Shown here: one piece after another, positions 51,953 through 64,000 of the stretch
Numbering within the stretch: position 1 is the stretch's first letter
Layout of the letters: each line of letters begins with the position of its first letter
Assembly (NCBI GenBank): GCA_963966185.1
Contig: CAWZYM010000018.1
Coordinates: forward strand, 1 to 64,000
Source: Rhabditoides inermis
Lineage: Eukaryota > Nematoda > Chromadorea > Rhabditida > Rhabditidae
DNA: 64,000 nt
Direction of reading: 5' to 3'
Translations under genes and position numbers: made by a program
Notes under the pieces: generated by a model
What the model was told of the DNA's origin: nothing
Database searches by the model: none
What the model saw: only the letters and a program-made list of their open reading frames with translations

Positions 51953-54900
51953 CTATTGCGTGTAGTTCCACACGTCCTTCTCCACTCCCTCCGAACAGTG
52001 CTTCAGAAGCACCAGACGACGCTGATCCACGTACCGGAACTTGTCTTGCACCTGCATCGACACAATACTCCCAGTCTCTCCACACACTCCCACCCACCTT
52101 CTGCTTGAGCGAAACGAGGTTCTCATTCTCCAGATCCCTCTCGAGAAACTCGGACAGCTGTTCAGTTGCCATCTCCAGGTCCTAAATCCGCGCGTTGATA
52201 CCATCCATCCCCTCTCTATCCGGACTCCCGTATCCACACACCTTCTGGTTGTCCTCGAATATCATGCTCTGGTTGTCCTTCTCGAGGTAGTATGCGAACG
52301 CGTACGTGTACATGAGTGTCTTGCGGCACTCGCTCAGCACGTCCACCGCCTTCTTCAGAAACTGCACCTCGATCCAGCTCATGTTCTGCTGCTGCATCAG
52401 CTCCATCTTCGTCTTCACCGTCGCGTACAGCTGCAACACAACACTACTATTCGAATGAAACAATTTTGAGAGAGCAGAGCTATATCTGCACATGTACAGT
52501 ACATCAATTCCATCACCTTTCCACACCACACACCTTGCTCTCGAGCTTGAGACTCTGCTGGTGGTTCATGAATCGGTTGTAGTAGTGGAGGTAGCGCTGG
52601 AGGGCCGCTCGCGACTTCTCCTGCGTGTCGCGGGCCTGCTTCGCCGAAGAGTCATCGAACCTGCAAACTCCCACATTCTCCTCTGTACATTAGCGCCTAC
52701 AATAAAACAGTATTCAGCAGTCTCCGTCCCCGTTGTTCCCCACCCTCCCCCTCTCGTACCTGTTGCACGAGTACCAGCTGCTGCCGTGCGGCTCCCAGGG
52801 GCCGAGGCACATCCAGCAGAACTCGTTCTTGCACGCAGTGTTCTTGCACGTCATGTGGTTGCACCCGCCATCCTTCTCGATCGTCACCTAATCAAATCAA
52901 TGATCAACAATCCATACGAGCAAGCAAGCACCACATGGTAATGCGTGATTACACTGTCCCCTCTTCCCCACCTGGCACTTGGGGCACTCCTTCGTGTTGG
53001 CGTTGATCCAGTTGCTCGTCTCGCTGTCGTCGCTGCACTTCTTGAGCCACAGTCTGAGCAGGCGGCAGTTGACCGGCTCGTGCCACTCCTGCGTGCACGC
53101 AAAGCAGAACCGCATCGCGCACGAACACACCACCGGACGTGCCTCCGCGTGAGTCACCTGTACACAAACAACCATGACGTCATCCGACAACCACACAACA
53201 AGCATAGGAGAGACGCGCACCGGGTACCGCATACTCGTACCGGGTGCGGTACCCAAATGCGTACCCGATTCCGTACGACTTGCGGTACCCGGTACGAGAT
53301 ATACCGCGCCCGGTACGCATTTCGGTACGGCACCCGGTACGAGTACGCGGTACCCGGTGCGCTTCTCGTTTTCGCGCTTGCTCCTCGTGCCCTCCCCATC
53401 CGCCTCGCACCAAATATCGATCGACCGGTTGATCATTACAGTTTATTTTCGAGTACATAATTCTAGTAGGTTGGTTTCACGGGAATTTGAACACATTGGC
53501 TCTTCATGCTTGATCTGTAGATGCCGTTCTTGTTTCGATCTTGATCTTGATGGTTGTGCTGCGCGCTTGTTCGGTCGTCTTCAGTTCTAGCAGCTTCTGA
53601 AACAATGACATGATTATATGGGAATACATGTGCAATTTTCAATGAGATCTTACCTTGTCTAGTAGTCACCTCCTGTTATGATTGATGCACCCGAACGCGC
53701 TCGGTAGTCACCCATAAACTGAACATAAAAAGTCATTCCATATAAGCAAAACAGTATAAGCAAACGGAAAACATAACATTGTGACAGCATAGTACTCGGA
53801 AACACAAAATTTAACATTGTAAAACAATAAACACTTGACATAGTAGCAGCCGGTCACAAGAGTTACATTCTCTCGACTGGCAGACAAGTCGCGCAGTCTG
53901 CGCCGACTTGTTTACGCGTTTCGACGCGTTTCATAATCGGTACGGCACCGGGTGCGCATCTGCCGCATCGGGTACGGCACGCTCTCGGCCCCGCCCACCG
54001 TGCGTATCCGGTGCCGTACCAGCATGGACGGTACGGCGCCGGGTACGAGTATGCCGTACCCGGCGCGATTTACCCCGTACCCGGCGCGAGTATGCGGTAC
54101 CCGATACGCACTTTTTCTGAGAGACACGACACGACGCACCTTGACGGCCTTGCCGCAGTCGGGCGCGGGGCACCAGCGCAGCAGCTTGTTCGACTCGACG
54201 TACGAGTTGATGGTGAGGCGGTGGAACGCCTTGCGAACCGCCTCCGAAGACATCATCGACTGAAACAAGTAACATGAATCATATACAAATACACAAATGC
54301 TGCGCCACTCACCAACGCCGTCTGGTCGTCGACGAGCAGGCGGCAGTTGCTCGAGATGCACTCAATCTCACACGTGTTGTCACCCAGCACCTACAACAAC
54401 ACACAATACACAAATATAGCCAGTCAGAAAGTCTGGATGGAATCACTATGGATCGTTTCGGATCGCCCACCTTGGTCTCGACGTAGCGCTCCCAGCAGCT
54501 CTTGCAGTAGTAGTGGTTGCACTGCAAACCGCTCAGCGGCGACGTCAAACAACATATCTCACACTCTGAAATACGTGTCAAATAAAAATGCGAGATACAA
54601 ACTGCAAACTACAACACCATGACGTATACTCACCTCCAGTGGTAGACTCTGGGAGGCGCGCGGGCCGAGTGGGCAGCACCCGGGCAGAGCGGAGAAACGC
54701 GTCCGTGTCCGGGCACTCGTAGAACCTGCAAATCGTCCCATGACATCTCCAGTGAGAGTGATGTCCGCACCTCTCGAGGAGGCTCTCCTTGTTCCAGTGG
54801 AACTGGTGGAGGAGGATGCGACACTGCGACTTGTGTATGCGCAGGATCGTCGCCACCTCGCCAATCATGTCGTCCATGTCGCGTATCAGCTCCTCCGACG

Positions 54901-55746
54901 ACAGCACCTGCAACCCACTCGTCACGCGTATCGATCGGTTATCGATCGCCCCACCTGGCAGTCGGCGTTGGTGGCGTCCTTGGCGTGACCGTGCTCGTCC
55001 TGCTCCATCGCGATCCCGTCATCCTCGCTCACCACCTCAACATCAATCGGTGAGCAATGGAAGCAACATGGTGACGGGGTGGGGCGAGGTGGTGTACCGA
55101 AGAGAAGAGGTCAGTGCTGCGCGGGTCGTCATCGTCTTCGATGCCGAACCCAAAATACCCGCCGGCCGACAGCCGCATCGAGCTAATAAACTATGAAATG
55201 ACCACACCCAGTTCTTCCTCGCCACACCGACTCACCGATTTACATATTCAATTTCATTTTCGGCAGATGAAAGTCTAAATCAATCATGGCACGCCTGAGC
55301 ATCGTTATCTAAATTGCGAAATGAAGAACGGCTATCTATTGAAAAATGAACGGTTCCGATATTAAGAAATGAGCGGCTCCGGTCAATTTTTGAAACGTTG
55401 AACACTGTTTTCGTTGTCTTACGGAGGCAGTATGCTAGTTATACCTGGCCCAACTAGAAAAGCACTTGTCATCGATCTAGGCAATCGAACTCGCCCGCTC
55501 ACGAGTCACGTGATGGGCAGCTGATACCCAAGACGGAGACGAGTTCTGAGTCACTACAACACACAATGTGGACATGTGAAAACACGGCACCGGTTCAACA
55601 CATGAACGGATCGAGAATGGAAACGACCAAACCGGTATTATGCAAGGGATATGTTGGGAGAAGCTGGCAAGTACCTCGTCATCCTCGTTCTCACTGCCGG
55701 AGAACGTGTAGCTGCACTCGTCGTCGTCCATATACTCTTCAGCCAT
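51953..55746 (-). CDS. ARIH1: Ariadne-1, RBR E3 ubiquitin ligase
   Basis: RING-between-RING ligase that takes ubiquitin from UbcH7-type E2s and works with cullin-RING ligases. Acidic start [18 protein letters not shown]-like helices ([32 protein letters not shown]). RING1 reads CEICC...[19 protein letters not shown] reads [15 protein letters not shown] and [20 protein letters not shown]; Rcat reads [20 protein letters not shown], with the catalytic Cys in GGCNHM. The ariadne domain has [57 protein letters not shown] and [18 protein letters not shown], ending EKDVWNYTQ. All exons are intact. The phase between exon 1 (55746-55675) and the next exon (about 55172-55094) is unresolved, so a small N-terminal exon may be missing. 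The 1-kb intron in the IBR region carries two palindromic repeats. Confidence 0.92.
53215..53362. repeat. Palindromic CGGGTACCGC repeat, copy 1
   Basis: The left end GCGCACCGGGTACCGCATAC matches the reverse complement of the right end GCGCACCGGGTACCGCGTAC. The interior repeats GGTACSSGGTACGAG motifs. 148 bp, in an ariadne-1 intron. Confidence 0.8.
53937..54110. repeat. Palindromic CGGGTACCGC repeat, copy 2
   Basis: Diverged relative of copy 1, with GGTACGGCACCGGGTGCG at one end and GAGTATGCGGTACCCGATAC at the other. The two copies flank about 575 bp in the same intron and could be arms of one larger element. Confidence 0.7.
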
Positions 55747-56023
55747 GACTCTGCAGTAGTGAGCGTAAAGGTAACTATGCACAAGGATCACAAATACAGG
55801 TGAAAGAAGGGAGACACGCCCGTAAACTGGATCGGAAGCTGCTGTCTCGCTCGGCAAGGCAGGCCCGGTTGCGCCCACTGAATGAACGGTGTCAGCACAA
55901 TTCGAGCGCCAGCACATGATGTTTGCGTTCGAACGGTGTCGCGGCGAAAACAGCTGTTGTATGTGTTATTTGTTATTTAAAAATGTAATTACATTTCATA
56001 CATGTGTGTTGTTACTTTCCAGC
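55747..56023. promoter_or_regulatory. Bidirectional promoter interval ARIH1 / GPN2
   Basis: Only 277 bp separate the two divergent start codons, so both promoters must lie here or overlap the first exons. No TATA-like element stands out. Confidence 0.4.
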
Positions 56024-56780
56024 ATGGCTCACATGTACGGTGTGCTGGTCATCGGGGCGCCTGGCGCAGGCAAGTCCACGTTCTGCAACGGCCTCGCCGA
56101 CATTTTCGAACAAATCAAGGTGTGTGTTGGTTTGTTTCTTCCCCTTTTCATATCATCAATTCAGAGACCGTTCGCGTCAGTGAATCTGGATCCGGCAAAC
56201 GAGCGTACACCGTATGAGACGACGCTGGACATCCGGGATCTGATTACTGTGGAGGAGGTGATGGAGCGGCTCGACCTCGGTCCCAACGGCGCCCTCAAAG
56301 TGAGCCAATTTCAAAAGAAACAGTCGACCTGACAATTTCAGTACTGCATTGACACACTGTGTAAGAACGAGGAGTGGCTGGTGAGTCGATTGGCGGAGCA
56401 CAAGGACAAGTACCTCATCATCGACTGCCCCGGACAGCTGGAGCTGTACAAGTCGGAGGGAGAGCTGTGGAAGGTAAGGAGGGGAAAGGAGACTGACACC
56501 AAGTTATTTCTGGCTTTCATAATTAGGGTTGCACATCTTCAGTTGACGTCACAGAATTGTGGCAAAATACCTTTTTTCAGATCATTCGCGGCCTGGAGAA
56601 AGCCGGCATCCGTCTCTGTGCTCTTCACCTCGGTATGACTATTTATATAAATGTAACAACTGCTCATCCTTCAGCCGACTCTCTGTACTGCTCCGATGCC
56701 GCCAAGTTCATCTCCGTCGTAATCAGCACCCTGTCTGTCATGGTCACTCTGGAGATGCCACAGGTAAGTTGAGGGAGAGG

Positions 56781-56824
<44 letters not shown>

Positions 56825-57291
56825 TGACACACTTGTCTAGGTGAACGTGCTGTCAAAGATGGATCTACTGAATGAGATGGAGATCCCATTCGAACTCGAC
56901 GTCTTCACCCAGCTGCCCAACGTGAACCGATTGCTCGACCTGCTCAATGTGAGTTCCCTCGCTATCCCAAACTAGTTACTCACATTGTCTCAATGGTGCC
57001 AGTGCTGAGTATTCCTCTTCTCTCATTATTCAAATTCCTGTCTAGGACATCCCTGGTCTGGAGCGGTACGCGGGTCTCAACGAGGCCATCTGCAACGTCG
57101 TCTCCGACTTTGACCTCGTCAATTTCGTGCCCATGGATGTGTCCAAGAAGGAGGACATGGCAAAGGTATGAGAGAGGAGAGAGAGAGTGAGAGTGAGAAA
57201 GGCTCTGTTGTAGGTGATCTCTATGGTGGACAAGGCCAATGGCTTCGGGCTCGTCGACCAAGGTGACATCCGAGACATGGTACTTCAGTAG
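56024..57291 (+). CDS. GPN2: GPN-loop GTPase 2
   Basis: Cytoplasmic GTPase needed for RNA polymerase II assembly and nuclear import. Eight exons (56024-56119, 56165-56299, 56342-56473, 56581-56632, 56675-56763, 56841-56948, 57046-57165, 57214-57291) give 269 residues. P-loop GAPGAGKST; VNLDPANERTPYE; the family-defining Gly-Pro-Asn insertion in RLDLGPNGALKYC; G3 DCPGQLEL; FISVVISTLSVMVTLEMPQV; G4 SKMDLL; and VDKANGFG near the end. GPN2 is preferred over GPN3 because of DPANE, YCSDAAKFIS and VDKANG. At 269 residues it is shorter than human GPN2 (about 310), lacking the C-terminal tail. The ATG is one base after CTTTCCAG, a likely trans-splice acceptor. Confidence 0.93.
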
Positions 57292-57596
57292 CCCCCCATA
57301 TTGTTACTTTGTTACGCTCTCACTTTGTTATGCTTTGTTGTTGCCTCATTACGGGATAAATTCTTCACAATAACACGGAGTTACTCGTTACTGTGGCCTA
57401 CATGTTGTTGCTGATTGCGCGCGTGGTCGCATTTCGCACAATGAACCCTCGTTCGATTTCGCTTTCTCTTTTCGGCCCGCTCTTCATCACTCGCGCTCTC
57501 CGGATTGTCAGAGAAACCCGTTCTCGCTTTCCACCGCCAGTTGACCTTCCGCCCCCCCCCCCGATTATCACGGATTGTCTTCGAACTGTTGCGTGG
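57292..57596. other. Short interval between GPN2 and the next + gene
   Basis: 305 bp between two same-strand genes. A GATAAA near 57354 could serve as poly(A) signal of GPN2. Upstream in-frame ATGs (57393, 57440) could extend the next gene's N-terminus. Confidence 0.4.
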
Positions 57597-58815
<1,219 letters not shown>

Positions 58816-58978
58816 ACACTCTAGTGCTAGTAGTAGACCTAATAAGCTAATAATTCCAACCACACATTCCAATAATACGAATACTAATAAAGAAAAAATA
58901 TTATTGCCATAAAACACAATCACATATCTTACATATTTACAAACCCCGAAAAACACCGTATCCCGTTGAATGTATAGT

Positions 58979-60550
58979 CTACTGTTTCTTCTTGTCGTCC
59001 TCATCATTGCCCCCCTCCTCTCCCGCTCTCTGCTGGGGCATCTCCACCCTCTCATCCACCACACATGCCAGTCGCACCATCTGCATCCACAGAGGAACAG
59101 CCACACACGAGAGAATGGCCAGGTGGGCAGAGCCGAAACGAAGCTGGTCCGACAGCAGACCACACAGCAGACGGGGAACGGTGGACACGGACAGCGAGAC
59201 TGGCTGGAACAAGACTCCTAGATTATCTAGAAACAATCCCACTCACCGCCTCTCCATACATGAGAACGTCGTCGACATGGTAGTACTGCCAGAGGAGGAA
59301 CACTCCCAGAGGGTGCAGAGCAAGCGACAGCACGGTCCGGAACACTGCGCGCACACTGCAACTCACAGATGCCTTTCATGGATCCACTCTCTGCCACCTG
59401 CTGGTGTTCTCCTTGGTAAGTAGGATGGCGGCCGGCACAGCCACCGCCCCGCCCACCACGGCGAGGGAGAAGTTGAGGAGGGAGAGGGCGGCCAGCGAGA
59501 GAGCCACATCCAGGTACAGCAACAGACGCGCTGACCGCACGCTCGAGGCGGGGCTGCAATCACATATTATTTCAGAACCCTTTCGTCGCAATCGCCCGAC
59601 TCACACTGCTACAGCCATGGTCCACGGCACACACAAGAGGAGAGCCGCGAGCGCTGCGGCAGCCTCGGCCTCTCCACTCAGGCTCAGAGTGGGAGCGAGA
59701 GAGGCGAGGGATGAAGAGACTGCTGGGTGGTCTGCCTCGCCCACGAACCATCGACCCGCAGCCCACCACACGAGAAGACCGGAGAGGTGCGAGACGGGAA
59801 GGAGGGCAGTCGCACGCAGACGGTCCAGCAACAGCCACTCGCGGATCGCCTACAAGCTACGCTGTCCGAACGATCTCCACATCTCTCCCACTCTCTCTCT
59901 CTCTCTCTCCACTCCACTTCACTACTCACAAACACTAGCATGGGCGCGAGGATGAGTCCGGCGATCGGCATGAAGAAGGCGATCGAGACAAAACGGTTCG
60001 CGTCCGCGTGAATGTACATAAAGTACGACTGGTGGAATCTGCAACCATACGCCGCACTCTTATTGACAGCCGTTGAACTAGGAGAAAAGTGTGGTTTTGT
60101 TGAACTCTGCGGCAAACACGTACTTCAAACACGTACGATCAAGTCTTCCTGCCTACCTCTCCTGTATGTTGTTGACGGCGCGCAGCACCGCCTCCCCGAA
60201 CCGAGCCTGCGCAGCCATCGAGAACTTGGGGTAGCGCGGCAGGCCGATCGTCGCAGCCTACAGTGAGCGATTTAGACGGTTCACGTTGGACAGAGTGGAT
60301 GCTATTCACTTGTACAGTATCACATATGATGTTGTGATTACGATGCTCGCCGGCTAAGGAGTGACAACGCTCCAGATGATCTACAGAGAATCGGCCGAGG
60401 AGTGAGTGAGTGAGTGAGTGAGTGAGTGAGTGAGTGAGTGATCACCTGAATGGCATACTGTCCGCACACCGAGTGCAGTCCTTCGGCCACAGAGAACGCC
60501 TGGCGGTGCATCGCGCGCAGCGACATCACGTACGGCCAGCGCTGCAGTGC

Positions 60551-60591
<41 letters not shown>

Positions 60592-60615
60592 CCTCTCCCT
60601 CCCCCCTCTATCTCG

Positions 60616-60657
<42 letters not shown>

Positions 60658-61809
60658 TCCCACCTTGATCCCATACGGCACTCCATACATCTCCACCTGG
60701 AGGTCGTGGTTGCCCTTCCCCGAGATGGTCACCTAGACACAATACAATCATACCATCTCTCCCATGGGACCATTTCGCAAACACTGCGACCACCCACAAT
60801 AGTGTTGACGAGGTCGAGATTGGGCAGCTGGCCGTTGAGTCCATTGAGCTGCACGCGCACCGTCTTCCCACCATGCGCCGCCAGCATCACGCCGGCCAAC
60901 ATCTGCCCGCCGTAGTGCTCGAGTCGCTGCTGCGCGGCAGCCCCGCCAGCACTGCTCGCCGAGTGGTACGCGGACAGCCACGCAGCCATGCCCGCCGCGC
61001 CGCCGTCCACAAACACAAAGAACACGTCGCGCGCCCACAGCAACTGCTCTGCAACCATCGCGTGGAACACTGGATGATCCATCCTAGCCTACCTCTGGCA
61101 TGTGCTGCGAGTGCGAGTGTGGCGGGGACGGCGTCGTCGTGCATGTCCACCCCAATCAGCACAGCCTCGCCGCCGACAGCCCGGCCCGCCCGCACCACAC
61201 CCCACACCGACGAGCCAGAGTGACGCTGCAATGCATACTCTCTCTATCTCTCTCTCTCTCTTTCTTTTTCTCTCCCTGCATCCCTCCTGTCTCTCCATCT
61301 CCTCTCTTCTCCCACCTCATATCTGCTGCTCTCGTTCCAGTGGTGCGTGTAAACATCTATACCGTTTGCCGCAAGTTGCAGACGGATAAACTCCCTGCGC
61401 GCATCCCTGAAAATGGTATTTTACCTTGTTACCGCTCTTGCACTAGTTGTATTGCTATGTTGAACCATGTTAATTACAATAACTACTTCCGCCTCCCCCC
61501 AGCTCTCCCTCCCTGCCACAGACTTGGTCTTGGTGTCCTTGAGTTGCCTCCAATAGTCGGCCGCCAGCCGTTCGTGTGCGAACTTCTCGTTCACAACGCC
61601 CGGCAACAACGCGTGTTCACTGATCTACAACCGCACTCATCGTCTCCCCTCACCAAGCCTGCACATACACGGATGAACTCTGCCTGTTCGGGGTCTAGGG
61701 CGAAGGATGCATAGTAGAACGCCACTCCTAACAGGACAATCGACAGCACTGGAGCCTTGGCAGATATCTTCTGGAATACTTGCGAGTTGGCCGTCTGCAG
61801 ACCCCGCAT
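58979..61809 (-). CDS. GPAA1: GPI transamidase subunit GPAA1
   Basis: ER membrane subunit of the GPI transamidase that attaches GPI anchors to proteins. The start MRGLQTANSQVFQKI is followed by TM1 (VLSIVLLGVAFYYASFAL) and a lumenal M28-peptidase-like fold: VVNEKFAHERLAADYWRQLK, VWGVVRAGRAVGGEAVLIGV, DVFFVFVDGGAAGMAAWLSA, QLNGLNGQLPNLDLVNTI, VEMYGVPYGIK. The RFHQSYFMYIHADANRFVSI and FFMPIAGLILAPMLVF region matches the conserved start of the multi-TM half; several more TMs follow. The charged C-terminus reads AGEEGGNDEDDKKKQ. About 12 exons, all in frame. Introns hold a (GAGT)n run (60401-60440) and CT runs (60557-60655). The first exon's ATG follows GTTGAG, about 8 nt upstream. The cytoplasmic KKxQ end resembles an ER-retention signal. 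Confidence 0.9.
60401..60440. repeat. (GAGT)n tetranucleotide repeat
   Basis: About ten copies of GAGT in a GPAA1 intron. Confidence 0.9.
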
Positions 61810-62280
61810 TCCACTCCTCAACGCACGCCGATAGGTTAGACAAACACAGACAGGACAACTCACTCAAGTACAAAGGAGGTTAATCGACTCATTCAATCTT
61901 CACCCAACCCAAAATAACCTCCATTGGAATCAATTTATCATACAAATTACCATTCGATAAAAATATTCAAATAAATTATTATCACCGAGTGAGAGAATTA
62001 AAATATCTCTATTTTGTATAAATTGGACAAACGCATGTGGAGGAAGATACAAAGAAAGCGCATTCACAAACACTGTCGAACGTCAATATTGATATTACTA
62101 TTTACACGATTGATTCAAACACAGACATCGAATAAGTTATGATTAGCTATATCTGGTGGACCAGAAGACACGACGAGACTCGCTCGAGAGAACCAATCAA
62201 TAAATGAATGGGTGTAGACTCGCTTTGGCCGACGACGGAGACGACTACCCGAAAGAGCAGAAGAGCGAGCAGCAGCTCAC
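61810..62280. other. Interval between ZDHHC and GPAA1
   Basis: About 0.47 kb between two minus-strand genes; AT-rich, with no coding segment. Probably the ZDHHC 3' UTR and the GPAA1 5' region. Confidence 0.5.
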
Positions 62281-63536
62281 TTATACGCAGTACTCGATGG
62301 CGTGCTTTCCAGCGTAGGGTTGTACGAATGGACTGGCCCACTTCCAGCTGGCGGGGCCTCCGAACACGGCCTGCAGGTTCTTCCAGCCCTCGCCCTTCGC
62401 CCGCCCCTCCTCCCGCCGAAGAGACTCGATCGCCGTCTCGTCATTCACGATCGAAGAGATCTAAGCATCAACTCAGTACTCGATATGCCTCAAAGCAAAT
62501 ATGCATGACAAACAACTCACCTGTGTACCAAACATCACACAAGTAAATATCGAAAAGAGTATCGCCTCGAAGAGAAGGAAAATCTGAAAAAAAGAATAAT
62601 CAACCCCTTGTTTCCACAACATTTCTCATTCTCACACTGCACATAACAAAGTCCCATGATAGGATTATCTGCCAGCGCCGTCACGGTTACATGACGCGAG
62701 TGCATAATTTCGGTTCTCATCATTTCCACCACAACACAACATCCAAGTTGAACTAAATGTACCAGGAGCATGGTAGTGGCTGGTGGTCCAAAAGCCGAGC
62801 AGTTCTGCCACTCGGTGCCGACACAGTGCACAAATTGCCAGATACCCCAGTAGAGAGACTGCAGCGACAGCAACGCTATGTACATCTGAAAGACAATTTC
62901 ATGAAAAAATAAGATTACAATATACTCACGGTAAATAGGACGAAGAACTTCTGGTTGCCCTCTCCAACGCAATTGTTAACCCATGGACAATGGTGGTCCA
63001 TGCGACGGATGCAACGCTGACAGACCGAGCAGTGGTGCGCGCGCTCTGGTTTCACCGAACAACACTTCTGACACTTGTACACAACCTTCAACGATTTCAG
63101 TTAATGAAAGTTGGAGAACAACGATCCCACCTTATTGCCCATCATGCTCTGAATTCTCTCGATGTACTCCTCAGTAGCGTTGCCTTTCGGAACTGCGCCG
63201 GGATCCGTCAGCATTGTCTAGCGAAAAAATCAAAAAAATCAGAGAAGGACAGGTTACCTTGAGGTGACTAGCCAGTGCAAGTATGGCTAGAATATTGAAG
63301 AGTACGGCCTGGATGGACTGGTGCCACGGACTGATATCCCATGACCACAGCATCACACTGCAAACCACGAACTCGCCGTACAGCACCAGCATCCTGCAAA
63401 TAAATTGTTATTGAGCTGCGTCTGAACTAGTCACTAGTCAATATTTTCTCCTCCCTCACCATGTGATGAATGCGCAGACGATGCCGCACGGGTCTCCGAC
63501 GAGCCATTGCCGCCCGCAGCAGTCGGTGCGACTCAT
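62281..63536 (-). CDS. ZDHHC3: DHHC palmitoyltransferase, ZDHHC3/7 type
   Basis: Golgi-type S-palmitoyltransferase that attaches fatty acids to cysteines of membrane proteins. First exon (63536-63460) [22 protein letters not shown]1 [20 protein letters not shown]2 [37 protein letters not shown]. The zinc-binding DHHC-CRD reads [54 protein letters not shown]3 and TM4 lie in [18 protein letters not shown] and [20 protein letters not shown], then [15 protein letters not shown] and [10 protein letters not shown]...WASPFVQPY, ending EYCV. The catalytic Cys of DHHC is present. [12 protein letters not shown] plus LVLYGEFVV and the C-terminal ASPF motif match ZDHHC3/ZDHHC7; I cannot choose between them. 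An out-of-frame upstream ATG lies 5 nt before the start. Confidence 0.9.
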
Positions 63537-63917
63537 CGCATCGCGCGCCCTCTCCTACTCTAGCCGTCTCCCGTTCCAAGCTGCCCTCTCCCCGCAACAC
63601 CGAAGACGACCCTGGAATTGCTTCCTTTATTAATCACTCGACATCACAATACATTATATAAATCACGTTGCGATATCGCGAACACGCAATACAAGAATGT
63701 CGAAGTTCGAAGTTATAAACTGCAATAACAACGTGAATACATGTGGAGACGACAGAAGTCCACTTGGAACAAAAACAACAAAGGAGTATTAAAAGGGATG
63801 AATAGGAGGTGAAGAAGATCATATTAACTACTCGCGGCGACGACAACACAAGAGATAAACAAAAATAGCGAGAGAATAGATTAGTGAGGCGGCGTACGCC
63901 ACAGGAGCATGGTGTGC
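63537..63917. other. Interval between eIF4A3 and ZDHHC
   Basis: About 0.38 kb between two minus-strand genes. It should hold the eIF4A3 3' UTR; I see no other feature. Confidence 0.5.
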
Positions 63918-64000
63918 TCAGATCATGTCTGCGATGTTCATGGGCATCTCATCGATCTGGGTAGAGTAGTACTGCTCGATGTCCCTCAGAATGCGCACGT
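63918..64000 (-). CDS. EIF4A3: eIF4A3 (exon junction complex helicase), C-terminal end only
   Basis: The window edge cuts the gene. The visible 27 codons end with [20 protein letters not shown] then IADMI and stop. This matches the C-terminus of the DEAD-box helicase eIF4A3 ([21 protein letters not shown] type) better than eIF4A1/2, which read DIETYYNT or similar. The protein clamps RNA in the exon junction complex. Everything upstream lies beyond position 64000. Confidence 0.85.
   Translation of the reverse strand, partial: [26 protein letters not shown]

Overview
This is nuclear DNA from a nematode with compact genes. Exons are short, most introns are about 45-150 bp, and many start codons sit 0-10 nt after a perfect 3' splice consensus with no visible partner exon, as expected for spliced-leader trans-splicing. 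The decisive marker is a complete flp-33-type FMRFamide-like neuropeptide precursor at 40285-40943, a nematode-restricted gene. GA/CT microsatellites occur throughout, mostly in introns and intergenic DNA.

Layout, left to right: a MATH-BTB gene (-) with broken frames; a Galpha-o (goa-1) gene (-), almost perfectly conserved in sequence yet broken by indels, a stop and bad splice sites; about 5.6 kb of repeat-rich non-coding DNA; a p24/TMED gene (+); a long SLC30A5-type zinc transporter (-) with a small secreted-peptide gene nested in an intron; ERLEC1 (+); MRPL24 and SLC39A11 (both -, likely an operon); SNAPC3 (-) with a hAT transposon in one intron; a 48-residue protein gene (-); a rhodopsin-like GPCR (-); about 4.3 kb with only one orphan exon; flp-33 (+); a cysteine-rich secreted protein (-); a proline-rich nuclear-type protein and PRPF31 (both -, possibly an operon), with a GNAT acetyltransferase gene nested on the + strand in a PRPF31 intron; ariadne-1 (-); GPN2 (+); an unrecognised secreted protein (+); GPAA1 (-); a ZDHHC3/7-type palmitoyltransferase (-); and the 3' end of eIF4A3 (-).

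Many of the genes act in the early secretory pathway: TMED trafficking, SLC30A5 zinc loading of ER/Golgi, erlectin in ER-associated degradation, GPAA1 in GPI anchoring, and a Golgi-type DHHC enzyme. Others serve RNA metabolism: SNAPC3, PRPF31, eIF4A3. They lie on both strands and nothing shows that they form one functional cluster.

The most unusual structure is a 1,660-bp hAT-family transposon (29221-30880, perfect 8-bp target duplication). It keeps only the C-terminal end of a transposase on its minus strand but carries an intact three-exon, 201-residue gene of unknown function on its plus strand. Other points of interest are tRNA-derived SINE-like repeats, a 270-bp near-perfect palindrome abutting a splice acceptor, strand-specific placement of GA and CT repeats relative to splice sites, and frequent GC-AG introns.
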